Below are positions 34,277 through 42,373 of a stretch of 64,000 bases of DNA, piece by piece (position 1 is the stretch's first letter; every line of letters starts with the position of its first letter). Both the position numbers and the translations under genes were made by a program. This DNA is from JACQAP01 sp035275265 (GTDB taxonomy: Bacteria > Pseudomonadota > Gammaproteobacteria > Burkholderiales > JACQAP01), in the NCBI GenBank assembly GCA_035275265.1, contig DATENC010000025.1, forward strand, positions 62,001 to 126,000. The letters are read 5' to 3'. The notes beneath the pieces are model-generated. The model was not told the origin of the DNA, made no database searches, and saw only the letters and a list, made by a program, of their open reading frames with translations.

Positions 34277-34362
34277 GTGACAATCGTGACTCGTAAAAGC
34301 CGAATTCATCCACGCCGGCTGCGGTAATCACGCAAGTCACGGCAGTCACGCCCGTCACGGCC
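34277..34362 (-). repeat. Short-period (9 bp) repeat element, copy 2
   Basis: Four 9-mers on the plus strand (34327-34335, 34336-34344, 34345-34353, 34354-34362), three starting GTCACG, end exactly at the stop codon of the downstream SDR gene (34363). At the far end GTGACAATC (34277-34285) and GTGACTCGT (34286-34294) are in the opposite sense, so the element could fold back on itself. Confidence 0.7.
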
Positions 34363-35121
34363 TCACTGCGTGGTCCATCCGCCGTCCATGAGGATGTCGG
34401 TGCCTGTCATGAACGACGCGCCGTCGCTGCAGATGTAGCGCGCCAGCCCGCCGATCTCTTCCGGCTTTCCCCACCGCGCCATCGGAGTTTGCGCCATCAG
34501 TGCGGCATTCTTCTGCGCGTCGGCGCGCAGCGGCGCGGTCAGGTCCGTGGCATAGAAGCCCGGGCTGATCGCCACCACGGTGATCCCGTCGTTGACCAAT
34601 TCCAGCGCCATGCATTTGGTGAGGCAGAGCAGTCCGGCTTTGGATGCGCAATACGCGCCGCGGCCGGCGCTTCCGACATGCGCCATTATCGACGTAATGT
34701 TGATGATGCGGCCCCATTTTGCCGCTTTCATGTGCGGAACAAATGCACGCGACACCAGGAACGCACCGGTCAGGTTGGTATCCAGCACCAGTTTCCACTC
34801 GTCCAGCGTGAAATCGGCAACGTTCTTGCGCACTGCGGTGCCGGCGTTGTTGATAAGAATATGGGTGCCGCCGAATCGGGTAAGGACATCCTGCCCCAGT
34901 TTTCCGACCTGCCCTTCATCGCGCACGTCGGCACTAAAGATTTCGCTTTCGGCGCCCTTCTCTTTGATCAGCCGTTGCGTCTCGCCAAGCTTCGTCTTGT
35001 CGCGCCCGACCAGCGCCAGTCTCGCCCCAGCCTCGCCGAGTGCCAACGCCATCTCCCGCCCCAACCCGCGGCTGGCACCGGTCACTACCGCGACCTTGCC
35101 CTTCAGGAACTTGCCTTCCAT
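34363..35121 (-). CDS. Short-chain dehydrogenase/reductase (FabG-like)
   Basis: A 252-residue classical SDR: VAVVTGASRGLGREMALALG (TGxxxGxG loop), LINNAGTAVRK, NITSIMAHVG with the catalytic Ser, YCASKAGLLCLTKCMALEL with Tyr-Lys, ISPGFYATDLT, and the C-terminal GASFMTGTDILMDGGWTTQ. Likely NADP-linked 3-oxoacyl or sugar-type reductase. It starts 18 bases after the substrate-binding-protein gene, so it is probably the last gene of the Liv-type transporter operon, which hints that it acts on the imported compound. Confidence 0.9.
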   Translation of the reverse strand: MEGKFLKGKVAVVTGASRGLGREMALALGEAGARLALVGRDKTKLGETQRLIKEKGAESEIFSADVRDEGQVGKLGQDVLTRFGGTHILINNAGTAVRKNVADFTLDEWKLVLDTNLTGAFLVSRAFVPHMKAAKWGRIINITSIMAHVGSAGRGAYCASKAGLLCLTKCMALELVNDGITVVAISPGFYATDLTAPLRADAQKNAALMAQTPMARWGKPEEIGGLARYICSDGASFMTGTDILMDGGWTTQ

Positions 35122-35139
35122 AGTCAGCCTCCGGGTTCA

Positions 35140-36342
35140 CTACTTCCCGATGATCTTGCCGAACCGCACCCACTCTTTGCCGTCGAAGCGCGCAAGCTGC
35201 GCCGATTCGATCAGGAAGTAATCCCCCGAAGAAGTATTCCACTTGATCCCCGGCAGCATCATCGGCAGTTGCAGGTCCTTGATGCTCGTCATCTGTTTCA
35301 TCACATTCTCGCGACTCAGATCGTCGCCGCAGGCCTTGAGCACGTGCACCACACCCTGTGCTATCAGGTAACCGGATACATTGAAAGCGTCCCTGATGTC
35401 GCCTTCCGGATAATACTTCTTGAACCAGGCGGCGTACTCCTTGAACCCCGGGTCATTCTGCCACTGCGGATCCACCGGGTCCTTGTAATAGGCAGCCGTG
35501 ATGAGCCCCACCGATTTGTCCAGGCCCGCCGGCGTGAGCACCGAGCCGACCGAAAGAGACACGTTGTTGAGAATGTGCAGCGGCTTCCAGCCCATATCGT
35601 AGACCCTGCGAATCGCTTGCGCGGCGAACTTCGGCGTCGTGACGTTGAAAAAAGTATCCGCCCCCGAGGCTTTGAGAGTGACGATCTGCGAATCGATGGT
35701 CGGGTCGGTCACCTCGTAGCTTGCTTCGGCCACAACCATCTTTGCAGCCTTGTCTCCGAGGCCGTCTTTCAAGCCCTTGACGTAGTCTTTGCCGTAGTCG
35801 TCGTTCTGATAAAGTATTGCGATTTTTGCGTCGGGTTTGGTGTCGAGAATGTACTGAGCGTATATGTGACCTTCGGCCTGGTAATTGATGTTGAAACCCA
35901 TGGTCCAGGGGAAATTCTTCGGGTCTCCCCACTTGGTGGCTCCGGTGTTGACAAAGATGTGTGGCACACCCTTGGCGTTGACGTACTTGTGGATCGCCGA
36001 ATTCGGCGGCGTACCCAGCGTCCCGGCCAGGAACAGCACCTGATCCTGTTCTACCAGTTTGCGCACCTGCTCCACCGTGCGCGGCGGGCTGTAGCCATCA
36101 TCGAGACTGATGAAGTTGATCTTGCGGCCGTTGATCCCGCCCTGATCGTTGATCATCTTGAAGTACGCGGACTCCGCCCGGCCGATGACGCCGTAGGCCG
36201 AAGCCGGCCCGCTGTAGGGGTTGGTGCTGCCGATCTTGATCTCGGTATCGGTCGCACCCGGACCGTATTTCTTCTGCGCCATCGCATTCGAGCAAGCAAC
36301 GCTGGCGGCCAATCCAAGCACCAAAATCAGTCTGCTTTTCAT
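35140..36342 (-). CDS. Liv-type ABC transporter substrate-binding protein
   Basis: A 400-residue periplasmic binding protein of the branched-chain amino acid (peripla_BP_6) family. The signal peptide is LILVLGLAASVACSNAMAQ. Mature features are DTEIKIGSTNPYSGPASAYG, the hinge-region INDQGGINGRKINFISLDDG and AILYQNDDYGKDYVKGLKDG. Such proteins in catabolic clusters bind aromatic or aliphatic acids as often as amino acids, so the ligand is open. It lies between the SDR and permease genes of a single minus-strand operon. Confidence 0.92.
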   Translation of the reverse strand: MKSRLILVLGLAASVACSNAMAQKKYGPGATDTEIKIGSTNPYSGPASAYGVIGRAESAYFKMINDQGGINGRKINFISLDDGYSPPRTVEQVRKLVEQDQVLFLAGTLGTPPNSAIHKYVNAKGVPHIFVNTGATKWGDPKNFPWTMGFNINYQAEGHIYAQYILDTKPDAKIAILYQNDDYGKDYVKGLKDGLGDKAAKMVVAEASYEVTDPTIDSQIVTLKASGADTFFNVTTPKFAAQAIRRVYDMGWKPLHILNNVSLSVGSVLTPAGLDKSVGLITAAYYKDPVDPQWQNDPGFKEYAAWFKKYYPEGDIRDAFNVSGYLIAQGVVHVLKACGDDLSRENVMKQMTSIKDLQLPMMLPGIKWNTSSGDYFLIESAQLARFDGKEWVRFGKIIGK

Positions 36343-36380
36343 GCTGTTCTCCTCGGTTCATTCACTGCAATCGATGCGGG

Positions 36381-37403
36381 TTAGATATCCCGCCGGTAAC
36401 GCACGCCCCGCATCCGCATCCATGCGAGCCGCACAAATCCCGCGACTCCGCTCGGCATCAGATAGACAAATGCAAGCAGGAACACGCCGTAGATCGCCCA
36501 TGGGGCGGCCTTCGAAATCTGGTCGGCGAAATTGGGTACGAACTGAATGAACAATGCGCCATAGAAGGCTCCAGAGATCGAGGCGATGCCGCCGATCACG
36601 ATGCCGATCAGGAAATTGATGGACAGTCCTGAGGTGAAGCTGTCGGGCGCAACGAACTGGATCACGATTGCGCCGAGCGCGCCCGCCACACCGGTAAACA
36701 TCGCGCTCACTCCGAAGGTAAGCGTCTTGTACAGCGCGCTGTTCACGCCCATCGCTTCTGCCGCAATCGGATGGTCACGGATCGCCACGAGCGCGCGCCC
36801 GACGCGACCGCGCAGCAAATTCCAGCCGACCACGAATATGACCACGACGATTGCCAGCGTGAACAGGTACAGCCACTGATCAGGGGTGATCTTCAGCCCG
36901 AAGGGGGCTTCGGGCTTGATGATCACGATACCCTGCACGCCGCCGGTCCAATGCTCGATGTGTTTGTACTTGAGGATTTGCGGCATCGCCACGGCCAGTG
37001 CGAACGTCGCTAGTGCAAGGTAGTGGCCGCGCAGCCGCAGCGCAGGTAGTCCAAACAGAAACCCGAAAGCGAAACAGGCGAGCCCGGCCACGGGAAGAGT
37101 CGCCCAGTACGGCCATCCGAAGTGTTCCATCAGAATCGCCGCGACATAGGCGCCGATGGCATAGAAAGCGCCATGTCCAAGCGAAATTTGTCCGTTGTAA
37201 CCGGTCAGAATGTTCAAGCCCAACAGAACGATGGCGTAGACCAGCACCATGTTGAACTGGAACACCCGGTAGCTGCTTACCATAAATGGCAGAGCCACCG
37301 CGGCGCCCAGCAGCGCCGCGAAACCGATCGCCTTCCAGGCGCGCACAGACAGCCCCGCGTAGCGGGGGATTGGCACACCGGCAGTGGAAGCAGCTTCGAT
37401 CAT
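36381..37403 (-). CDS. livM: Liv-type ABC permease (LivM)
   Basis: A 340-residue inner-membrane permease with about nine hydrophobic segments. The family marker GLNILTGYNGQISLGHGAFY is present at about residues 68-87, and NLLRGRVGRALVAIRDHPIA with EAMGVN marks the cytoplasmic coupling loop. The frame could start at GTG 37430 (nine residues longer); ATG 37403 is chosen because the extra residues lack family similarity, but neither site has a good Shine-Dalgarno. It pairs with the LivH-like permease 54 bases upstream on the same strand. Confidence 0.92.
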   Translation of the reverse strand: MIEAASTAGVPIPRYAGLSVRAWKAIGFAALLGAAVALPFMVSSYRVFQFNMVLVYAIVLLGLNILTGYNGQISLGHGAFYAIGAYVAAILMEHFGWPYWATLPVAGLACFAFGFLFGLPALRLRGHYLALATFALAVAMPQILKYKHIEHWTGGVQGIVIIKPEAPFGLKITPDQWLYLFTLAIVVVIFVVGWNLLRGRVGRALVAIRDHPIAAEAMGVNSALYKTLTFGVSAMFTGVAGALGAIVIQFVAPDSFTSGLSINFLIGIVIGGIASISGAFYGALFIQFVPNFADQISKAAPWAIYGVFLLAFVYLMPSGVAGFVRLAWMRMRGVRYRRDI

Positions 37404-37446
37404 AAGGTCCGTGAAATGTCGTTGTTGCACAATTCCCGCTCTATCG

Positions 37447-37488
37447 CCCTCGCCCCTCTTCCCTCACCCCTCGTCCCTGATTTCTCAC
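37447..37488 (-). repeat. GTGAGGGG-type short-period repeat after the livH stop
   Basis: Read on the minus strand, the stop of livH is followed at once by a purine-only-like run of units GACGAGGGGT, GAGGGAAGAG and GGGCGAGGGC. It resembles the stretch after mmsA at 28624-28652 in composition, orientation and position. Confidence 0.55.
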
Positions 37489-38357
37489 ACCCGCGTTACA
37501 AACACTCTTCCAAACAGCCCGGTCGGTTTGACCAACAGTACGCCGATGATCAACACCAGCGCCACAGTGAGTTTCAGTTCCGTACCGATCAAGTACGCAC
37601 CGATCAGGTTCTCGAGTACGCCCACCACGAAGCCGCCGAGTACCGCGCCGAACGGATTGTCGATTCCGCCCACCAGAGCAGCGGCGAAGGCGTACAGCAG
37701 CACGCCCGACATCATGTTGGGTTCCAGGTATACGATCGGCGCCACCAGCACGCCCGCGACGGATCCCACTGCAGCCGCCAGCCCCCAGCCCAACGCCAGC
37801 ATCCACCCCACGCGCACCCCCACCAGCCGGCTCGACACCGGATTCTGCGCCGCCGCCCGCATTGCCAGGCCGAGCGGGGTGAAGCGGAAAAACAGGAAGA
37901 GCATCACCAGCACCGCCAGCGTGATACCGATGGCGCCCAGCTCATGCGAAGAGATGAAACGATTGCCGAACAGCGGTTGCTCCGGGAACGGGCTGGGAAA
38001 GGTCTTGATGGTGTACGTAAATATCCATCCCGCCACGCTGTTGAAAATGACCAACAGCGCGATGAACACGGTGATGATGGACAATACCGGCGCATGTTCC
38101 ACGGGCCGGATGATCACGCGCTCGATTACGACGCCGGCCACGAACGAGATGGCTACCGTGAGCAGGAATGCCCACCAGTAGGGTACGCCGCTGTTGATCA
38201 GGCTCCAGGCCAGATAAGTCGAAAACATGGCCATTTCGCCCTGCGCGAAATTGATGTGGCTGGTGGACTGATAGATCATCACAAGGGCCAGCGCCAGGCT
38301 CGCATAAATGCCCCCGGTCGCCAATCCAGACAACAACTGATGCAGAAACGCTTCCAT
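37485..38357 (-). CDS. livH: Liv-type ABC permease (LivH)
   Basis: A 290-residue permease. Start MEAFLHQLLSGLATGGIYAS, then YQSTSHINFAQGEMAMFSTY (family signature), LVGVRVGWMLALGWGLAAAV and GGIDNPFGAVLGGFVVGVLE at the EAA-like coupling region. About eight membrane segments are visible. Together with LivM, LivG, LivF and the binding protein it forms a complete importer. The spacing to LivF is 24 bases. Confidence 0.93.
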   Translation of the reverse strand: MEAFLHQLLSGLATGGIYASLALALVMIYQSTSHINFAQGEMAMFSTYLAWSLINSGVPYWWAFLLTVAISFVAGVVIERVIIRPVEHAPVLSIITVFIALLVIFNSVAGWIFTYTIKTFPSPFPEQPLFGNRFISSHELGAIGITLAVLVMLFLFFRFTPLGLAMRAAAQNPVSSRLVGVRVGWMLALGWGLAAAVGSVAGVLVAPIVYLEPNMMSGVLLYAFAAALVGGIDNPFGAVLGGFVVGVLENLIGAYLIGTELKLTVALVLIIGVLLVKPTGLFGRVFVTRV

Positions 38358-38381
38358 TGCCGCTCCCCGACTTTCCGTGTC

Positions 38382-39092
38382 CTAGTAACCCAAATAAGCG
38401 CGCCGCACGGTCTCGTTGGACCGGATGGAATCCGCGCTGCCCGACATCACCACCTCCCCGGTCTCGAGAAGATAGGCGTGATCGGCGAGGTCCAGCGCGA
38501 GCGCGGCGTTCTGCTCCACCAGAAGAACGCTGACCCCCTCCTCCTCGTTGATACTGCGCATGATGCGGAAAATGTCCTGCACCACCAGCGGCGCCAGGCC
38601 GAACGAGGGTTCGTCGAGCAGCAGCAGCCGCGGCGAAAGCATGAGTGCCCTGGCAATCGCCAGCATCTGCTGCTCGCCCCCGGAGAGTGTGCCCGCCTGC
38701 TGGTGCCGCCGCTCCTTGAGCCGCGGAAAATAATTGTAGACGCGCTCGAAGTCGCGCATCACGGCATGCCGGTCCTTGCGGGTGTAGGCGCCGATGCGCA
38801 GGTTTTCCTCGGTGGAGAAATCGAAGAAAGTGCCGCGGCCGTCGGGCACGTGCGCGATGCCCAGCCGGGCAATATCCTCGGTGGCAAGATTCTCGATCGG
38901 CCGCCCGTCGAAACGTACTGAGCCTTGCCTTCTTATCATGCCACTCACGGCGCGCAGCAGCGTAGTCTTGCCTGCTCCGTTGGCGCCGAGGACGGTCGTG
39001 ATTCCATCCTGCTCGACGGTGAAAGCGACGCCGCGCAGAACATCCGCTGCGCTGTAGCCGGCATGCAACCCGGAGATCTCGAGCAGCGCCAT
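38382..39092 (-). CDS. livF: Liv-type ABC ATPase (LivF)
   Basis: A 236-residue ATPase: Walker A GANGAGKTTLLRAVSG, signature LSGGEQQMLAIARAL, Walker B RLLLLDEPSFGLAPLV, and the switch His in LLVEQNAALALDLADHAYLL. It ends with the LivF-type VRRAYLGY. Its ATG shares one base with the LivG stop (TAATG), so the two ATPases are co-translated, as usual for this transporter class. It provides one half of the nucleotide-binding pair. Confidence 0.95.
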   Translation of the reverse strand: MALLEISGLHAGYSAADVLRGVAFTVEQDGITTVLGANGAGKTTLLRAVSGMIRRQGSVRFDGRPIENLATEDIARLGIAHVPDGRGTFFDFSTEENLRIGAYTRKDRHAVMRDFERVYNYFPRLKERRHQQAGTLSGGEQQMLAIARALMLSPRLLLLDEPSFGLAPLVVQDIFRIMRSINEEEGVSVLLVEQNAALALDLADHAYLLETGEVVMSGSADSIRSNETVRRAYLGY

Positions 39093-39907
39093 TACGCGTC
39101 CTTTCCCAGATATGCGCGGATCACGTCCGGATTGCGCTGCACGTCCACCGGCGTGCCGTCAGCAATTTTCCTGCCGAAATTGAACGCCACGACCTTGTCG
39201 GAGAGTTGCATTACCAGGCTCATGTGGTGTTCCACCAACAGGATCGTCACGCCCAACTGCTCACGGATGCGGCGGATGAGTATGGAAAGCGCTTCCACTT
39301 CCTCGTGATTTAAACCACCCGCGGGTTCATCGAGAAGCAGCAGCCGGGGCTCGGCGGCCAGAGCGCGGCCGAGTTCCACGCGTTTTTGCGTGCCGAACGG
39401 CAGGTCCGCCACCCGCGCCTGCGCAACCGGCTGCAGATCCAGCAGTTCGATCAATCCCCGTGCTTTCGCCTCGACCCGCGACTCCTCGCGCGCTACCACG
39501 TGCAGGCGCAGGGCGTTGGCGAGGAAGCCGCCGCGGCTGCGGCAATGGGCGCCGACCATGATGTTGTCCAGGACACTCATGGTCCGGAACAGTGCGAGAT
39601 TCTGGAAAGTGCGGCCGATGCCGCTATCGGCGATGCGGTGGCGCGGAAACTCGAGCAGGGACTGTCCGCGAAAGAGAATGCTGCCGCCCTCAAACGGATA
39701 AAGACGCGACAGGCAGTTGAACAGGGTGGTCTTGCCCGCACCGTTGGGACCGATTACGCCTGCGATCTGCCCCTGCATCACATCGAAAGACACATCTTCC
39801 AGCGCAACGATGCCGCCGAACCGCACGCTCAGTCCGGAGACCCGCAACAATGGCTGGCCGCGAGGGCCACCCCCCGGCACGGCATTTTCCTTTTTTTCTT
39901 CGCCCAC
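39092..39907 (-). CDS. livG: Liv-type ABC ATPase (LivG)
   Basis: A 271-residue ATPase: FGGIVALEDVSFDVMQGQIA, Walker A GPNGAGKTTLFNCLSR, the LivG-type insert GIGRTFQNLALFRTMSVLDN, a variant signature LPFGTQKRVELGRALA, Walker B RLLLLDEPAGGLNHEEVEAL, and VEHHMSLVMQLSDKVVAFNF. GTG 39907 with GGAG 12 bases upstream is preferred; an in-frame TTG at 39979 would add 24 residues without similarity. It is the first gene of the operon livGFHM, binding protein, SDR. A promoter is expected in the 184 bases toward 40092, where none is obvious. Confidence 0.92.
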   Translation of the reverse strand: MGEEKKENAVPGGGPRGQPLLRVSGLSVRFGGIVALEDVSFDVMQGQIAGVIGPNGAGKTTLFNCLSRLYPFEGGSILFRGQSLLEFPRHRIADSGIGRTFQNLALFRTMSVLDNIMVGAHCRSRGGFLANALRLHVVAREESRVEAKARGLIELLDLQPVAQARVADLPFGTQKRVELGRALAAEPRLLLLDEPAGGLNHEEVEALSILIRRIREQLGVTILLVEHHMSLVMQLSDKVVAFNFGRKIADGTPVDVQRNPDVIRAYLGKDA

Positions 39908-40091
39908 GGTGCTTGCCAACTCCAAGCCCTCCCCGATGTGGGATGTGCCGTCCAGAATGCGGACCGGATACTGGCACAACCCCTGCGGCTGGTAAAGTTT
40001 GGCTGGACCGGCTTTCGCTGCAGCGCAACGCAGTCCGTGTTCTGGCGCGGGGACGCCGTGCCCGCGCCAGGACTTCAGATCGGTGCGCAGT

Positions 40092-40430
40092 TCATTTGCC
40101 TTGCCAACGCCGGTTGCAATTTACCGGAGATGAAAGGATCAGCGCCCGAGTGGTGGGGCTCAGGGCCATCGGGATAACGGCAAGATCGCCGTCTTGTGTC
40201 GTGTTGCGAAGCTCAACGAGTCCTCGGCCTGTCGTGTCGCCCGTCACGATGTCGCCTTCGTTGGGCGCGAGCCCGGCTCGCCAATTGTAGAAACCAAATT
40301 CACCGCCCAGATCAGCAATGAAATACTGGCAACTGACGTCAACCCACACGACCTTTCCCTCCGCGGCTAGTGCGGTGGAGAAACATGTCTGGACGGTCAT
40401 GAGAAGGCAGAGCAACGGAATGGGACGCAT
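40092..40430 (-). CDS. Exported small protein of unknown function
   Basis: A 112-residue protein with a signal peptide (RPIPLLCLLMTVQTCFSTAL, cleavage around ALA-AEGK). The mature part of about 88 residues has two cysteines (VSCQYF and PVNCNRR), suitable for one disulfide, and a beta-rich look (GKVVWVDVSC; GDIVTGDTTGRGLVELRN). I do not recognise a family. ATG 40430 is supported by AAGGAAAG upstream; the frame extends further up without signal or composition. It lies between the Liv operon and the ligase pair and may be monocistronic. Confidence 0.65.
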   Translation of the reverse strand: MRPIPLLCLLMTVQTCFSTALAAEGKVVWVDVSCQYFIADLGGEFGFYNWRAGLAPNEGDIVTGDTTGRGLVELRNTTQDGDLAVIPMALSPTTRALILSSPVNCNRRWQGK

Positions 40431-40661
40431 GAGCTTTCCTTTGTGATGTTTTGAACTCAGGCGATTGTATGACGACTCGCTTTCGTCCCGCGGGACAATC
40501 TCGTTGAACGCCCGACCAGGTACCCTGTTCCGCGTTTTCCTCAAGATGACCTTATTCACGCCGGCGCATTGACCTCGGCGACAAGCATGTCCAACATAGT
40601 CGGGCGTGGCGGCGCAGCGACGACCCGCCAGTCTGCCAAAAACAGCTCTCACGACAATAAA

Positions 40662-40679
40662 GCCCCGCAAAGCCGGGGC
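40662..40679 (+). other. Hairpin directly upstream of the ligase ribosome-binding site
   Basis: GCCCCG (40662-40667) and CGGGGC (40674-40679) form a 6-bp stem with loop CAAAGC, ending three bases before AGGAGG at 40683. On the minus strand a short T run follows (TTTATTG), so it could also stop antisense transcripts. Its role is unknown. Confidence 0.4.
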
Positions 40680-40695
40680 ACCAGGAGGAGCAAGA

Positions 40696-42363
40696 GTGGA
40701 ACCTAGTCACTATCGTTTCTGGCCGGAAAACGTGCCGCGTGAAATCGCGCTGCCCCGCGCCAGCGTCTATCACAATCTTGCGAGCGCGGCCACACGCGAA
40801 CCCGACAAGACCGCACTGATCTACTACGGCTCACAGCTAACGTACCGCTCATTCAAGAGCAAGGTGGACGCGCTCGCCGGCTTCCTGCAACAGCGATACG
40901 GCGTGGGCAGGGGCGATCGCGTGTTGTTGTTCATGCAAAACAGTCCGCAGTTCATGATCGCGTTCTATGCGATTCTGCGCGCGGACGCGATGGTCGTGCC
41001 GGTGAACCCGATGAACCTCACCGACGAACTGCGCCACTATGTTTCCGATAGCGATGCCAAGGTTGCGATTGCCGGGCAGGAGCTCTTTGCCCAACTCCGG
41101 CCACTGCTGGGCGCGGGCCTCGAAGATGTCCTGGTGGCCGCCTATTCCGACTATCTCACCCAACCTACGGACTTGAAGGTGCCGGAAGCGGTGATGGCGC
41201 CGCGTCAGGCGATTAGCGAACGGGGCGTGACGTTGTGGAGCGACGCGCTCGCTGCCAACCTTGCCCCTGGGCCTCATCGCGCCGGGCCGGGCGATTTGTG
41301 CGTCATGCCTTATACCTCGGGCACGACCGGCAAACCTAAAGGCTGCATCCACACCCATCGCACGGTGATGAGCACGATCATCGCCGGCTCCGCCTGGGTC
41401 GGCATGGACGCCAATTCGGTGGTCCTGTGCACCATGCCCCTGTTTCACGTCACTGGCATGCAATGCAGCATGAACCAGCCGGTATACCGCGGCGCGACCA
41501 TAGTGCTGATGACGCGTTGGGACCGCGACACCGCCGCCGATCTGATTCAGCGCTATAAAGTCGACGGCTGGACCAACATCACTACCATGGCCATCGACTT
41601 TCTCTCCAATCCGGAACTCGGGCGTTATAACATCACCAGCATCAAGCACATCGGCGGAGGCGGAGCGGCAATGCCCGAGGCGGTGGCGCAACGCCTGCAG
41701 GACCGCACCGGTCTTTCCTACATCGAGGGCTACGGCCTTTCGGAAACCATCGCACCCACGCACATCAACCCACCTCAGCGCACCAAGAAACAGTGCCTGG
41801 GCATTCCGATCTGCTCGACGGAAGCACGCGTGATCAATCCGGACACCCTGAAGGAAATCGGCGCGAAATCCGTCGGCGAGATCGTGTCCAGCGGACCGCA
41901 GATTTTCCTCGGCTACTGGAAGAATGCAGACGCCACGGCAGCGTGTTTCATCGAACTGGGAGGCAAGCGTTTCTTCCGCACCGGGGACCTCGGCTACTAC
42001 GACGAGGACGGATATTTCTTCATCGTCGATCGCCTCAAGCGCATGATCAACGCCTCCGGTTACAAGGTCTGGCCGGCCGAGGTCGAGGCCACGCTCTATC
42101 ATCACACCGATGTCCACGAGGCCTGCGTAATCGGCGCTCAGGACCCGCGACGCGGCGAAACCGTCAAGGCGTTAGTGGTGATCAAGGAAGCAAGCCGCGG
42201 AAAGGTTACGCCGGAAGACATCCTGGCATGGTCGCGGGAACGCATGGCCGCTTATAAAGTCCCGCGGGTAGTGGAATTCGTCGTCAGTCTGCCGAAATCC
42301 GCGACCGGCAAGATCCAGTGGCGGCAGCTTCAGGAAGCGGAAAACAATAGACTGACCAATTGA
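40696..42363 (+). CDS. Acyl-CoA synthetase (AMP-binding), first of a tandem pair
   Basis: A 555-residue adenylate-forming enzyme: core motif MPYTSGTTGKPKGCIHTHR (P-loop), VEGYGLSET-type segment as YIEGYGLSETIAPTHINPPQ, RTGDLGYYDEDGYFFIVDRL, KRMINASGYKVWPAEVEATL and the catalytic lysine in SATGKIQWRQL. It activates a carboxylic acid to its CoA ester, likely a medium or branched chain. GTG 40696 with AGGAGG seven bases upstream is assigned. Ten bases separate it from a close paralogue, so the two are co-transcribed. Confidence 0.93.
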   Translation: MEPSHYRFWPENVPREIALPRASVYHNLASAATREPDKTALIYYGSQLTYRSFKSKVDALAGFLQQRYGVGRGDRVLLFMQNSPQFMIAFYAILRADAMVVPVNPMNLTDELRHYVSDSDAKVAIAGQELFAQLRPLLGAGLEDVLVAAYSDYLTQPTDLKVPEAVMAPRQAISERGVTLWSDALAANLAPGPHRAGPGDLCVMPYTSGTTGKPKGCIHTHRTVMSTIIAGSAWVGMDANSVVLCTMPLFHVTGMQCSMNQPVYRGATIVLMTRWDRDTAADLIQRYKVDGWTNITTMAIDFLSNPELGRYNITSIKHIGGGGAAMPEAVAQRLQDRTGLSYIEGYGLSETIAPTHINPPQRTKKQCLGIPICSTEARVINPDTLKEIGAKSVGEIVSSGPQIFLGYWKNADATAACFIELGGKRFFRTGDLGYYDEDGYFFIVDRLKRMINASGYKVWPAEVEATLYHHTDVHEACVIGAQDPRRGETVKALVVIKEASRGKVTPEDILAWSRERMAAYKVPRVVEFVVSLPKSATGKIQWRQLQEAENNRLTN

Positions 42364-42373
42364 TTCGATCCCG

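Noticed and set aside
31492..34362. The 9-bp repeats as a CRISPR array
   Set aside because: Units are directly tandem without spacers, far too short, and no cas gene is present.
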